A stretch of 64,000 nucleotides of DNA from Caldatribacterium sp051549785 (GCF_051549785.1 NZ_CP189974.1:186001-250000); one strand, 5' to 3'. Numbered from the stretch's first letter, positions 42,981 to 51,843 are shown. Program-made: numbers and translations. Notes: generated from the letters alone by a model not told the origin.

Positions 42981-44573
42981 TCACTCCTCACTCAGCCAGT
43001 TCCGGATGAGCTTGGCAACATTGGCCGGGCTGGTCTGGACGAGCTTCTGGATTTCCTCTTCCATCTGCCGCTGCAGCTCAAGACGCATGCGTTCTTCAGG
43101 AGTGAGCTCCGGCGGGCGAACCGAGGGGAGCTCTGTGACCTCCTCTTCGGGAGCCTCCTCGGCTTCATAGAATTCCGCCACCACTTCCTGAGGAGGGGTG
43201 GTGGCGGCAACGAGAATCCGCCGACCCAGGATGTAGAAAAGCAACGCCAGGAACACCACAACGCCGTACTTCAAAAGGAGATCAAGGAGGTCGGCAAATT
43301 TCTGCGCCGCCAGGGCTCGTCGCTCCTCTTCCCACATCGCCCGGTTGAAGGGGAGAGCCTCCACGATGAGGGTATCCCCCCGGGAGAAGTCAATCCCCGC
43401 CGCCGCCTGAACGACCGACCTCACCTTCTCTACAGCTTCAGGAGGGAGGGTGCTGTCCACGAGCACAGCTACCGAAAGCCGCTCAATCCTTCCCGGAGAA
43501 GAGCTGAATCGCTCCAGAATCCGGTTCACCTCGTAGTTCACCGTCGACTCCCGGCGGTTGTAGGTGCTCTGGGTACCTCGTTCTTCCGGTTCTCCGTACA
43601 CGGGAATATTGGAAGCCACCCCCGCGGTACCTCCAGGAGGTGTGGCAGTACCTTCGTACCGTTCCTCGGTCTCCCTGGTACTTCGGACAATGCCCTCTCC
43701 TTCAAGGACCGGTTCAAAGACCTCCTTCTCTCCCTCCCGTCGTTCAAAGTTCAACTCAGCACTCACCCGAACCACGGCCTGTTCTTGACCCAGAACGCTC
43801 TCGAGCATCGTCTGGATTCTCCGGGTGAGCGTCTCCTCGACCTCACGCTTCACCTCAAGCTGCGTGGCCGTGAGATTGGCAAGGCCAAGAAGAGTCGTCC
43901 CTTCCTTCGTGCCACTTGCCAGGATATTCCCCCGATCGTCAACGATGGCCACACGCTGAGGATCAAGGCCTTCGACACTGTTAGCTACAAGGCGGGCAAT
44001 GGCCTCAATCTGTTCTTCCTTGAGGGTTGCCCCAGGACGAAGCCGCAAAACCACCGAGGCCGTAGGTTCCTTCTTGTCCTCGGCAAAAAGCCGCTCCTCT
44101 GGGAGCACCACGTGCACCCGGGCCGCCTCAACCTCAGCAAGCTGCATGATGGTCCGCTCGAGCTCCCCCTGCAGGGCCCGCTGGTAGTTCACCCGCTGAA
44201 GGAAGCTCGTGAGCCCAAAGGTGTTCTTATCGAAAACCTCAAACCCCGTTCCCCGGGTGGGGAAACCTTTCTGGGCGAGCTTCATTCTGGCTTCATGGAG
44301 CCGATCCTGAGGAACCTCCACCACTGTTCCGCCACTTGAGAGACGATGGGGAATCCCGAGTTCTGCAAGAGTATCAACCACCCGGCCGGTCTCCTGCGGA
44401 TCAGTGCTCCGAAAAAGCGGTGCGTAATCCGGTTTCCCGGAATAGAGGAAGAGCGTGATGAGGCCAGCGAAAAGAGCGGTGCTCACAAGGAGAAAGAGCA
44501 CTCGCTGTGACTGGGTCATGCCTCCCCAGACGTTCTTCACCTGTTCTGTGAAATCCGCAAGGGGACTCCGCAT
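42981..44573 (-). CDS. fliF: FliF, MS-ring protein
   Basis: This 530-residue protein forms the membrane ring of the motor. It has an N-terminal span (about residues 24-46), ring-building motifs (TVVEVPQDRLHEARMKLAQK), a long periplasmic part, a second span near residue 450 and a short FliG-binding tail. It follows fliE by three bases. Confidence 0.95.
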   Translation of the reverse strand: MRSPLADFTEQVKNVWGGMTQSQRVLFLLVSTALFAGLITLFLYSGKPDYAPLFRSTDPQETGRVVDTLAELGIPHRLSSGGTVVEVPQDRLHEARMKLAQKGFPTRGTGFEVFDKNTFGLTSFLQRVNYQRALQGELERTIMQLAEVEAARVHVVLPEERLFAEDKKEPTASVVLRLRPGATLKEEQIEAIARLVANSVEGLDPQRVAIVDDRGNILASGTKEGTTLLGLANLTATQLEVKREVEETLTRRIQTMLESVLGQEQAVVRVSAELNFERREGEKEVFEPVLEGEGIVRSTRETEERYEGTATPPGGTAGVASNIPVYGEPEERGTQSTYNRRESTVNYEVNRILERFSSSPGRIERLSVAVLVDSTLPPEAVEKVRSVVQAAAGIDFSRGDTLIVEALPFNRAMWEEERRALAAQKFADLLDLLLKYGVVVFLALLFYILGRRILVAATTPPQEVVAEFYEAEEAPEEEVTELPSVRPPELTPEERMRLELQRQMEEEIQKLVQTSPANVAKLIRNWLSEE

Positions 44574-44576
44574 TGC

Positions 44577-44873
44577 TTACACCTGCATCCGCATGATCTC
44601 CTGGTACGCCTCGATGACCTTGTTCCGCACCTGAACCGCAAGACCCAGGGCAAGATTGGCCCGCTCCAGGGCAATGATGGCTCGGTGGAGATTCTCCTCC
44701 TTCCCCAGGGCTACCTCAAGGACCGCCTGGTCAGCCTCCTTTTGCAGGGCATTCACTTCCTCAAGGGCCTGCCAGAACTTCTCGGCAAAGCCCCCACCCT
44801 GAGGGGCCCCTTCCGTTTTCCTCTCCACAAAAGGCAAGGAGGGGGATGACACCCGCAGAACTTCCATCGCCAT
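44577..44873 (-). CDS. fliE: FliE, basal-body rod adaptor
   Basis: This 98-residue protein has the FliE segment FWQALEEVNALQKEADQAV and the C-terminal NLALGLAVQVRNKVIEAYQE, which form the MS-ring/rod junction. It lies between flgC and fliF. Normal length. Confidence 0.94.
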   Translation of the reverse strand: MAMEVLRVSSPSLPFVERKTEGAPQGGGFAEKFWQALEEVNALQKEADQAVLEVALGKEENLHRAIIALERANLALGLAVQVRNKVIEAYQEIMRMQV

Positions 44874-44880
44874 ACCTCCT

Positions 44881-45273
44881 TTATCGTCCGATGTTCAGGG
44901 TGCTTGTGACCATGCTCTTTGTGGCGTTGAGCGCCGCAACGTTGGCCTCATAGGCTCTGGTTGCGGCAAGAAGGTCCACCATCTCGTTCACCACGAGGAC
45001 ATTGGGGTACGCTACAAAACCACGTTCATCGGCATCGGGATGCCCTGGATCGTACAGAATTCGGGGAGGGGTTCTGGTATCCTCCTGAATAGCCGCAACC
45101 TCCACCCCTCCATCCGCCCGGGGAGTGAACACGACCTCTTTTCTCCGGTACGGTCCCCCCTGAGGCGTGCGGGTGGTCTCGGCGTTGGCGATGTTTGCGG
45201 CGATGACGCTCAGGCGAAGCCGCTCAGCCGTAAGGGCTGAAGCACTGATGTCGAAAGAGCGGAAAATCTTCAT
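44881..45273 (-). CDS. flgC: FlgC, proximal rod protein
   Basis: This 130-residue protein has the rod signature AANIANAETTRTPQGGPYRR and the C-terminal EMVDLLAATRAYEANVAALN. It is directly after flgB with no gap. Normal length. Confidence 0.95.
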   Translation of the reverse strand: MKIFRSFDISASALTAERLRLSVIAANIANAETTRTPQGGPYRRKEVVFTPRADGGVEVAAIQEDTRTPPRILYDPGHPDADERGFVAYPNVLVVNEMVDLLAATRAYEANVAALNATKSMVTSTLNIGR

Positions 45274-45681
45274 TTACCGCACCTCCCGGATAACGGTTCG
45301 CAGAAGACCGAGTTTATCGGACACCATACGGGCAAGTGCCTGATAGTACAGGGCATTCTCTACCACGGTCACCATCTCTTTCTCCACATCTACCCCGGAG
45401 CGATCCTGGCGAACGATGTACTCTTCCTCAAGGACTCTCGCTTCCTGCGAATGTTCCGCCTGGTCCTGGAAATGGGCCCTGTGGGTTACAGAAAGCGGCA
45501 GGGTTTCTCCTCTCTGGAGCACATCCTGGAAAACGCTCTGGAAGTCCACGTCTTTTCTCTTGTAGCGAGGCGTCTCAACATTGGCGACATTCTGTGCGAG
45601 AATTCTCTGGCGAACCGTGGAGTAATCAAGGCCTCGTTCCAGGACCTGCATCACCGGGTCTCGCACCATGTCCCAGGACAT
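45274..45681 (-). CDS. flgB: FlgB, proximal rod protein; first gene of the flagellar run
   Basis: This 135-residue protein has the rod-type N-terminus with ILAQNVANVETPRYKRKDVD and the C-terminal NALYYQALARMVSDKLGLL. The ATG at 45681 has GGAGGTGA as ribosome-binding site; the frame is open to 45798, into the purK promoter, but that start is not supported. It heads about 27 kb of minus-strand flagellar genes. The sigma-54-like element lies 22-39 bases upstream. Confidence 0.94.
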   Translation of the reverse strand: MSWDMVRDPVMQVLERGLDYSTVRQRILAQNVANVETPRYKRKDVDFQSVFQDVLQRGETLPLSVTHRAHFQDQAEHSQEARVLEEEYIVRQDRSGVDVEKEMVTVVENALYYQALARMVSDKLGLLRTVIREVR

Positions 45682-45702
45682 CCGCTCACCTCCACCATGA
45701 GG

Positions 45703-45720
45703 AGATGAAATACTTTGCCA
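45703..45720 (-). promoter_or_regulatory. Sigma-54-like element before flgB
   Basis: On the minus strand TGGCAA (45720-45715), AGTAT, then TTCATCT (45709-45703). The start point would be about 12 bases on, leaving a short leader with the flgB ribosome-binding site. This is the only promoter-like signal I see for the flagellar run. It matches the elements before flhB and the 59178 gene. Confidence 0.4.
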
Positions 45721-45749
45721 AAACTTCCGAAAGCCCTTCCCCATTTCCA

Positions 45750-45758
45750 TGGTACAAT
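45750..45758 (+). promoter_or_regulatory. Extended -10 box for purK-purE
   Basis: TGGTACAAT is an extended -10 element 28 bases before the purK ATG. It is divergent from the flgB element at 45703-45720, about 30 bases away. Confidence 0.45.
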
Positions 45759-45785
45759 GGAAGAAAAACTCAAAACCCGGTGAGG

Positions 45786-47018
45786 ATGATGCAGGCACGG
45801 CGCTTCCCCTTTTTCAGGATTGGCATCATCGGTGGCGGACAACTCGGGAAAATGATGGTGCAGGAAGCGAAAAAGATGGGGTTTTTTGTAACTGTTCTTG
45901 ACCCCACCCCTGCTTCCCCCGCCGGACAGATTGCCGACCTGGAAATCACTGCAGGTTTTTACGACGAGGAAGGTCTCCGCAAGCTCCTTGCCACAAGCGA
46001 TGTGGTGACATACGACATCGAGCATGTGAACACCGCTTTCCTTAAGGCCTGTCCGGAGAAAGACAAAATCCGTCCTGCTCCCGAGCTCCTTGAAATCATC
46101 CAGGACAAGCTCCGCCAGCGGGAGGTGCTCAAGCGGGGAGGTATTCCCGTTCCCCGCTTTGCTCCCCTTGAAGAGGACACTCCTGAGGCCTTCCGGTCCT
46201 TTGGATTCCCTCTGGTGCAGAAAGCCCGAAGGGGTGGGTACGACGGAAGGGGCGTGGCCATTCTCCGGGGGGAGGAGGACCTTCCGAAGCGCCTGCGGGG
46301 ACCGTCATACCTTGAAGAATACGTGCCCGTTGATAGAGAGCTTGCCGTTCTTGTCGCCCGAAGCACCACAGGGGAAATCCGCACGTATCCCGTGGTGGAG
46401 ATGGTTTTCAAGGAACGGGCCCACATCTGTGACCTCGCCCTTGCCCCGGCCCGGATTCCCGAGGAGGTGGCCGAGCAAGCAGAGGAGCTCGGGCGAAAGT
46501 GTGTGGAACTCCTCGAGGGAGTGGGGATATTCGCCGTTGAGATGTTCCTCACTGAAAGTGGGGAACTTCTCGTAAACGAAATCGCTCCACGGCCGCACAA
46601 CTCAGGCCACTTTACCATCGAGGCCTGCGCGACGTCCCAGTTTGAAGAGCACCTGCGGGCGATCCTTGGGCTTCCCCTTGGCTCAACAAGGCTCCTTTCT
46701 CCTGCAGTCATGGTGAACCTCCTCGGGGAAGAGGGGGAAAGCGGTACACCCCTTGTGGAGGGCCTTGACGAGGCTCTGGCCGTTGATGGGGTGTTCTTCC
46801 ACTTCTACGGAAAGCGAGAAACCCGGCCGTTCAGGAAAATGGGCCACGTGACCGTTCTTGGGGAAACCCTCAAAGAGGCTCTCGAAAAAGCCCTTAGGGT
46901 GAAAAACATTCTGAAAGTCAGGGGGGAGAGGAAGGACCATGAAGGCACCAAAGGTCGGCATCATCATGGGGAGCGACTCAGACCTTCCGGTTATGGAGGA
47001 AGCGGCCAGAATCCTTGA
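45786..47018 (+). CDS. purK: PurK, N5-carboxyaminoimidazole ribonucleotide synthase
   Basis: PurK carboxylates AIR with bicarbonate and ATP. It has the ATP-grasp fold with IGIIGGGQLGKMMVQEAKKM at the start, VQKARRGGYDGRGVA and the metal site NEIAPRPHNSGHFTIEACAT. The ATG at 45786 is used; the frame is open far upstream, inside flgB on the other strand. The protein is about 410 residues, with a C-terminal tail of about 25 residues that overlaps purE by 80 bases. That tail looks non-conserved. Confidence 0.93.
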   Translation: MMQARRFPFFRIGIIGGGQLGKMMVQEAKKMGFFVTVLDPTPASPAGQIADLEITAGFYDEEGLRKLLATSDVVTYDIEHVNTAFLKACPEKDKIRPAPELLEIIQDKLRQREVLKRGGIPVPRFAPLEEDTPEAFRSFGFPLVQKARRGGYDGRGVAILRGEEDLPKRLRGPSYLEEYVPVDRELAVLVARSTTGEIRTYPVVEMVFKERAHICDLALAPARIPEEVAEQAEELGRKCVELLEGVGIFAVEMFLTESGELLVNEIAPRPHNSGHFTIEACATSQFEEHLRAILGLPLGSTRLLSPAVMVNLLGEEGESGTPLVEGLDEALAVDGVFFHFYGKRETRPFRKMGHVTVLGETLKEALEKALRVKNILKVRGERKDHEGTKGRHHHGERLRPSGYGGSGQNP

Positions 47019-47445
47019 GGAATTCGGGGTAAGTTACGAGATCACCATCGTCTCCGCCCACCGGACTCCCGAACGCATGTTCCGATACGCCCAGGAAGCA
47101 GAAAAACGGGGCATCGAGGTCATCATTGCCGGAGCAGGAGGAGCGGCTCACCTTCCCGGTATGGTGGCATCAGTGAGCGTCCTTCCGGTCATCGGGGTTC
47201 CGGTGAAAAGCTCAGCCCTCCAGGGGCTCGATTCGCTCCTTTCCATCGTCCAGATGCCTCCCGGGGTTCCGGTGGCTACTGTGGCCATCAACGGGGCCCG
47301 GAACGCGGGGATTCTCGCCGCCGAAATCCTGGGAATCAAGTACCCCGAGGTCCGGGAACGGGTGCGAGCATATAAGGAGTCCCTGCGCAAAATGGTGGAG
47401 GAAAAAGCAGAACACCTCACTACTACTTTCGACGGCGATGTCTGA
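46939..47445 (+). CDS. purE: PurE, N5-carboxyaminoimidazole ribonucleotide mutase
   Basis: This 168-residue class I PurE converts N5-CAIR to CAIR, the step after PurK. Signatures are IIMGSDSDLPVMEEAA, VSAHRTPERMFRYA and AGAGGAAHLPGMVAS. It starts inside the end of purK with GGGGAGAGGAAGG before the ATG. Its stop overlaps the first chromate-transporter gene by eight bases. Confidence 0.96.
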   Translation: MKAPKVGIIMGSDSDLPVMEEAARILEEFGVSYEITIVSAHRTPERMFRYAQEAEKRGIEVIIAGAGGAAHLPGMVASVSVLPVIGVPVKSSALQGLDSLLSIVQMPPGVPVATVAINGARNAGILAAEILGIKYPEVRERVRAYKESLRKMVEEKAEHLTTTFDGDV

Positions 47446-47974
47446 GCGGCACCGGCGTATCTTCCCGCTCTTTCTGACGTTCCTGAAAATCGGGGCCTTC
47501 ACCTGGGGAGGGGGATACGCCATGATTCCCCTCATCCGGCGGGAACTCGTGGAAAAGCAGAAGGTTCTGAGCGAAGACGCTTTCCTTGAGGCCCTCTCCA
47601 TCGCCCAGAGCCTCCCCGGGGCTTTAGCCGTGAACACTGCGTCTTTGGTGGGACTCATGATTGGCGGGGTTACCATGCAGCTTGCGTTCGTTTTAGCTAC
47701 CGCCCTGCCGTCTTTTTTCTCTATCGTCGTTTTGGCTTTTTTCCTCCTCCGTTTCCGGGAACTCCCCCTCATCCAGGCGTTCTTCCGGGGGGCACTGGCC
47801 GTCGTTGTCTCCATCATTGTGCTTGCCGTGTGGCAGATTGGCAGAAAAGCGGCTGAGGATTCCGTGGACTTCATTCTCGCTGCCGCGCTTTTGGGGCTTT
47901 TGCTTTTCACCGGCATCCACCCGCTTTTCGTCGTCCTTCTTGGGGGAGGGCTGGGGCTTTTCTTGCGGCGATGA
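47438..47974 (+). CDS. Short-chain ChrA-type chromate/anion transporter, subunit 1
   Basis: This 178-residue membrane protein is one half of a CHR-family transporter, with the N-terminal motif FTWGGGYAMIPLIRRELVE and about five hydrophobic segments. Short-chain CHR proteins work in pairs; the partner follows with a four-base overlap. Substrate may be chromate, sulfate or another oxyanion. The link to purK-purE is by position only. Confidence 0.88.
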   Translation: MSERHRRIFPLFLTFLKIGAFTWGGGYAMIPLIRRELVEKQKVLSEDAFLEALSIAQSLPGALAVNTASLVGLMIGGVTMQLAFVLATALPSFFSIVVLAFFLLRFRELPLIQAFFRGALAVVVSIIVLAVWQIGRKAAEDSVDFILAAALLGLLLFTGIHPLFVVLLGGGLGLFLRR

Positions 47975-48498
47975 CGTACCTTATGCTTTTCCTCGCCTTC
48001 CTGCGGGTGGGTTTCTTCTCTTTCGGTGGGGGGCTTGCCGCCCTTCCCCTCATCGAGCGAGAAATCGTCGACACGTACCGCTGGCTCTCAAAACCCGAGT
48101 TCCTTGAGCTCCTTGCCCTCTCTCAGCTCACCCCAGGACCCATCGCCATCAACGCCGCCACGTTCACCGGGTTCAAAGTCGGGGGGATGCTTGGGGCTTT
48201 CGTTGCTACCGGAGCCTTCTGCCTCCCGTCGGTATTCCTCACCCTCCTTGTGGTGACCTTCCTCTCCCGCTTTCGGGAAAACCCGTACGTTGCAGGGTTC
48301 CTCCGGGGGCTGCGCCCGGCACTTCTTGCCCTGCTCCTTCGGGTTGCGCTCTCGGTCATCCAGGATGGCATCCACGACTGGTTCGGGTTGCTCTTGAGCA
48401 TCACCGGAGGAGCACTGCTCTTTTTCGGGAAAATCGAAGAAATCCCGTTGCTCCTTTGTGGAGGAATCCTCGGACTTCTGTGGTACGGGTGGCGGTGA
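47971..48498 (+). CDS. Short-chain ChrA-type chromate/anion transporter, subunit 2
   Basis: This 175-residue partner has the paired motif FFSFGGGLAALPLIEREIV and LSQLTPGPIAINAATFTG, plus several membrane spans. It should form a heterodimer with the product of the preceding gene. The stop lies 15 bases before the sigma-28 promoter of the receptor gene. No terminator is seen between. Confidence 0.88.
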   Translation: MTYLMLFLAFLRVGFFSFGGGLAALPLIEREIVDTYRWLSKPEFLELLALSQLTPGPIAINAATFTGFKVGGMLGAFVATGAFCLPSVFLTLLVVTFLSRFRENPYVAGFLRGLRPALLALLLRVALSVIQDGIHDWFGLLLSITGGALLFFGKIEEIPLLLCGGILGLLWYGWR

Positions 48499-48512
48499 AA
48501 AAAAACTCCCCC

Positions 48513-48539
48513 TAAAGTTCCCGAAAGAGGTGCCGATAC
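48513..48539 (+). promoter_or_regulatory. Sigma-28 (FliA) promoter of the chemoreceptor gene
   Basis: TAAAGTTC (48513-48520), an 11-base spacer, and GCCGATAC (48532-48539) match the consensus TAAAGTTT-N11-GCCGATAA at 14 of 16 positions. It is 62 bases before the receptor ATG. FliA is encoded in this window at 20590-21366. Confidence 0.88.
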
Positions 48540-48601
48540 CTCTGGGAGAAAACAGGGTCAAAGCATGCACCACGCAAAAATTCCTGAAAAGGGGTGGTCT
48601 T

Positions 48602-50782
48602 ATGTTCAGAAGCCTCAAAGCGAAACTCCTCTCTTTCTTCCTCCTCCTCTCCATCGCTCCCCTCGTGGCCGTGACCTACTACAGCACAAAGGTGTTCCAG
48701 GGGAAGCTCGAAGAGAACGCCAAAAGAGAGTCCATGGCGCTCCTTGAAACCACTGCGCTTGCCCTTGACCAGTGGCTCAACGAGAAGGTTGAGCGCCTCC
48801 GGGCCCTGAGCGAGTGGGAGGACGTGAGAGCGCTCTCTCCAGAACGGACGCTCCCCGTCCTGAAAACCCTCGATGTTGCCGACCCGCAGGCAGAAATGTA
48901 CTTCTTCGCCCACGAGGACGGAACGGCCTGGACGACGCTCGATAGCCAGGCAAATATCAGCGACCGGGAGTACTTCAAGAAAGCCAGGGAGACCGGAAAG
49001 CCCCAGGTCTCAGACATGGTGGTCTCAAAAGCTACAGGGAACAGAATCATCGTCATCGCCTACCCTATCGCAACCGGCGGGCAATTCCGGGGCATCGTTG
49101 CCATGACGGCTGAGGCAAAGACCCTGTCGCAGCTTGTGGCCTCGGTGAGGCTCGGGAAGACTGGCTACGGGTTCCTCGTAGACTCAAAAGGGTACGTCAT
49201 CGCCCACCCTGACGAGAGCGTCATTATGAAGATGAACGTCACGGAAATGGGCTCAGAGAGTGCGAACGCCATCGGCAGGCGCATGCTCCAGAGGGAAAAG
49301 GGGTACGGAACGGCCCTTCTGAGCGCCAAAGAACTCGAGAGTATCAGTAAAGACCAGAGGTTCTTCGTGGCGTTCACTCCTCTTGCTGCTGCCCCCTGGA
49401 CGCTGGCGGGCAACGTCCCGGAAGAGGAGCTCTTCGGTGAGGTCTTTGCACTCCGGAATGTCATCCTCCTCATCATCGTCGCCGTGGCCGTTGTCGTCGC
49501 CGTGGTGTCGCTTGGTGTTTCCGGTGCGATATCCTCAGGTATTGCCAGGGTCAAGGACATCATCAACCAGGTAGCCCAGGGTGAACTCAGGGTGGACACA
49601 AAGGCCCTCGAAGGCGTTGCCTTAGGAAGCGACGAAGTGGCTGTCCTGGCCCGGTCCTTCCTGGAGATGCTTGGGAACCTCAAAGAACTCGTGACCGAGA
49701 TCCTCGGTACTTCCTCTTCCTTAGCCTCCTCGAGCGAAGAAATCGCTTCCTCCATCGATGAAATCTCGAAAGCCACCCAGGAAATTACCAAGACCATCTC
49801 CCAGGTCGCAGAAGGCTCCACCCGCCAGAGCGAGGAGCTCCAGAGAATCGGTGAAGAGGCCGCGCGCATAGGGGAACAGGCGGAGAAAATCGCCCAGGCC
49901 ACCCGGAGGAACCTGGAGCTCCTCGCCCTCATGCAGGGGAATCTCGCCAAGAACCGGGAGGCCCTCGAGGCGATCCAGCAGGCCATGGAAAGCACCCAGA
50001 AGGAAAGCGTAACCACTCGAGGTGAAGCCCAGAAAGGGAAACAGGCCCTGCAGCGGCTCATTGAGAACGTCTCCTCCATAGCCCGGGTGAGTGAAAAGGT
50101 GGCCGAGAGCATCCACGTCCTTGAAGAACGCTCCCAGGAAATTGGCAAAATCGTGGACCTCATCACCGGCATTGCGGAGCAGACCAATCTCCTTGCCCTC
50201 AATGCGGCGATTGAGGCGGCAAGAGCCGGAGAAGCCGGACGGGGCTTTGCCGTGGTGGCTGAAGAAGTGCGCAAACTCGCCGAGGAATCCGCAAAAGCGG
50301 CAGAACAGATTGGTGCCCTCATCGCAGAGATCCAGAGAGATACCCGACAGGCCGTTGAGAACATGGAACGGGCACGGAGCGAAGTCGAGGCCGGGAGCAA
50401 GGAGAGCGAGAACGTGGCTGCGAACTTCAACGAAATCCTCCTGGCCATCGAACGGCTCGAGGGGGACATCGAGAACCTTTTTGGGTCTTTAAAGGAAGCC
50501 TTCCTGCTCCAGGAAAAGACCCTGCAGAGCGCCGAAGAGGTCGTCGCTTTCTCCAAAGACAGCGCCACGCTCATCAGCAAGACCACACAGGGGGTACAGA
50601 ACATCACCGAGAACATCTCTTCCATTGCCGCTGTGGCCGAGGAAAACGCCGCCTCAAGCGAAGAAGTCTCGGCCTCCACCGAAGAGCAAAATGCCTCTCT
50701 TGAAGAGGTCAACTCGGCCATCCAGGCCCTGGCGCAGATGGCCCAGAACCTGCAGAAGCTCGTGGGGCGGTTCAAGGTGTGA
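48602..50782 (+). CDS. Methyl-accepting chemotaxis protein with periplasmic dCache-type sensor
   Basis: This 726-residue receptor has a first membrane span (about residues 9-29), a periplasmic domain of about 250 residues with dCache-type features (WTTLDSQANISDREYFKKA and YGFLVDSKGYVIAHPDES), a second span (about 285-310), HAMP, and a long signalling domain whose tip is EQTNLLALNAAIEAARAGE (about 525-545). The frame is open to 48458, but the ATG at 48602 with AAGGGGTGG upstream is right. The ligand is unknown; Cache domains bind small metabolites. Confidence 0.95.
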   Translation: MFRSLKAKLLSFFLLLSIAPLVAVTYYSTKVFQGKLEENAKRESMALLETTALALDQWLNEKVERLRALSEWEDVRALSPERTLPVLKTLDVADPQAEMYFFAHEDGTAWTTLDSQANISDREYFKKARETGKPQVSDMVVSKATGNRIIVIAYPIATGGQFRGIVAMTAEAKTLSQLVASVRLGKTGYGFLVDSKGYVIAHPDESVIMKMNVTEMGSESANAIGRRMLQREKGYGTALLSAKELESISKDQRFFVAFTPLAAAPWTLAGNVPEEELFGEVFALRNVILLIIVAVAVVVAVVSLGVSGAISSGIARVKDIINQVAQGELRVDTKALEGVALGSDEVAVLARSFLEMLGNLKELVTEILGTSSSLASSSEEIASSIDEISKATQEITKTISQVAEGSTRQSEELQRIGEEAARIGEQAEKIAQATRRNLELLALMQGNLAKNREALEAIQQAMESTQKESVTTRGEAQKGKQALQRLIENVSSIARVSEKVAESIHVLEERSQEIGKIVDLITGIAEQTNLLALNAAIEAARAGEAGRGFAVVAEEVRKLAEESAKAAEQIGALIAEIQRDTRQAVENMERARSEVEAGSKESENVAANFNEILLAIERLEGDIENLFGSLKEAFLLQEKTLQSAEEVVAFSKDSATLISKTTQGVQNITENISSIAAVAEENAASSEEVSASTEEQNASLEEVNSAIQALAQMAQNLQKLVGRFKV

Positions 50783-50784
50783 CG

Positions 50785-50811
50785 AAGGCGGGGCTTCTGC
50801 CCCGCCTTTTT
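50785..50811 (+). terminator. Intrinsic terminator of the chemoreceptor gene
   Basis: AGGCGGGGC and GCCCCGCCT form a perfect stem over a TTCT loop and are followed by TTTTT. It starts three bases after the receptor stop codon. Confidence 0.93.
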
Positions 50812-50815
50812 CGCC

Positions 50816-50844
50816 TTGCATCCCCCGCCCTTTTCCGGTAAGAT
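50816..50844 (+). promoter_or_regulatory. Sigma-70-type promoter of hflK-hflC, possibly leaderless
   Basis: TTGCAT (50816-50821), a 17-base spacer and TAAGAT (50839-50844) form a good promoter. The ATG at 50851 is six bases after the -10, so the transcript should start at or next to the start codon. No ribosome-binding site is visible before this ATG. Confidence 0.55.
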
Positions 50845-50850
50845 AAAGAC

Positions 50851-51843
50851 ATGTACGGCGAGGGGTTTGAGGGGAAAGTCATCGATATTTCCACGCTGCG
50901 GATTATCCGCTTTTTCAGGCGCCTGGGGCTTTATGTCCTCTTGGCTATCGTCATCCTCTACTCCTTAAGCGGTGTGTACGTTGTGGGGCCTGATGAGGTG
51001 GGGGTGGTCCGGCGCCTCGGGAGCTACCACCGTACCGTTCCACCGGGAATCCACTACCGGCTTCCCTATCCTTTCGAAAGCGTGGTCCGCCCGAAAATCA
51101 CCGAGGTCCGGCGGGTAGAGATTGGCTTTCGAACCATCGCTCCCGGTCCCCCACCGAAGTACGCCCTGGTTCCCGAAGAATCCCTCATGCTCACCGGGGA
51201 CGAGAATATCGTGAGCTGCCAGTTCATCGTGCAGTTCCGCATCAGCGACCCCTATCAGTACCTCTTCCGCATCAAAGACCCCGAGAAAGCGGTGAAAAAC
51301 GCCGCGGAGGCCGCCCTCCGGGAGGTTGTGGGGAAAAAGACGATTGACGAGGTGCTCACGACCGGAAGAGCCGAGGTCCAGGAGGAAACCAGAAACCTCA
51401 TTCAGGACATCCTCAACCGGTACGAGGCGGGAATCCGGGTGATCGCCGTTCAGCTCCAGGATGTCCAGCCCCCGCAGGAAGTGGTGGCGGCGTTCAAGGA
51501 TGTGGCCAGCGCCCGGGAGGACAAGGTCCGCTTCATCAACGAGGCCGAGGCTTATCGGAACCAGATTCTGCCCCAGGCCCGGGGAGAGGCTGCTCGCATC
51601 CTCAAAGAAGCCGAGGCCTACAAAGAAACTACGATCAGAAAAGCTGAGGGAGAGGTTGCCCGGTTCCTTTCTGTACTCAGAGAATACGAGCTCAATCCGG
51701 AAACCGCCCGGGAACGACTCCGGCTGGAAACCCTCACGAGCATCCTCCCGAAGGTCAGGAAGTTCATCTTCGATGAGGAAGCCGCCTCCCAGGGAACGCT
51801 GAAATTCCTTCCGCTTTCTGGAGGAGAGAAAAGCGGTGAATAG
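50851..51843 (+). CDS. hflK: HflK-like SPFH membrane protein
   Basis: This 330-residue protein has one N-terminal membrane span (about residues 22-42) followed by GPDEVGVVRRLGSYHRTVPPG, an SPFH/Band-7 domain, and a helical stretch rich in A, E and R (EAEAYRNQILPQARGEAARI). HflK and HflC form a cage that regulates FtsH protease in E. coli. FtsH is not in the window. It overlaps the hflC start. Confidence 0.9.
   Translation: MYGEGFEGKVIDISTLRIIRFFRRLGLYVLLAIVILYSLSGVYVVGPDEVGVVRRLGSYHRTVPPGIHYRLPYPFESVVRPKITEVRRVEIGFRTIAPGPPPKYALVPEESLMLTGDENIVSCQFIVQFRISDPYQYLFRIKDPEKAVKNAAEAALREVVGKKTIDEVLTTGRAEVQEETRNLIQDILNRYEAGIRVIAVQLQDVQPPQEVVAAFKDVASAREDKVRFINEAEAYRNQILPQARGEAARILKEAEAYKETTIRKAEGEVARFLSVLREYELNPETARERLRLETLTSILPKVRKFIFDEEAASQGTLKFLPLSGGEKSGE

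Noticed and set aside
49165..50775. Minus-strand open frame of 536 codons opposite the chemoreceptor.
   Set aside because: Serine-rich composition without a domain; it is the antisense of a real receptor gene.
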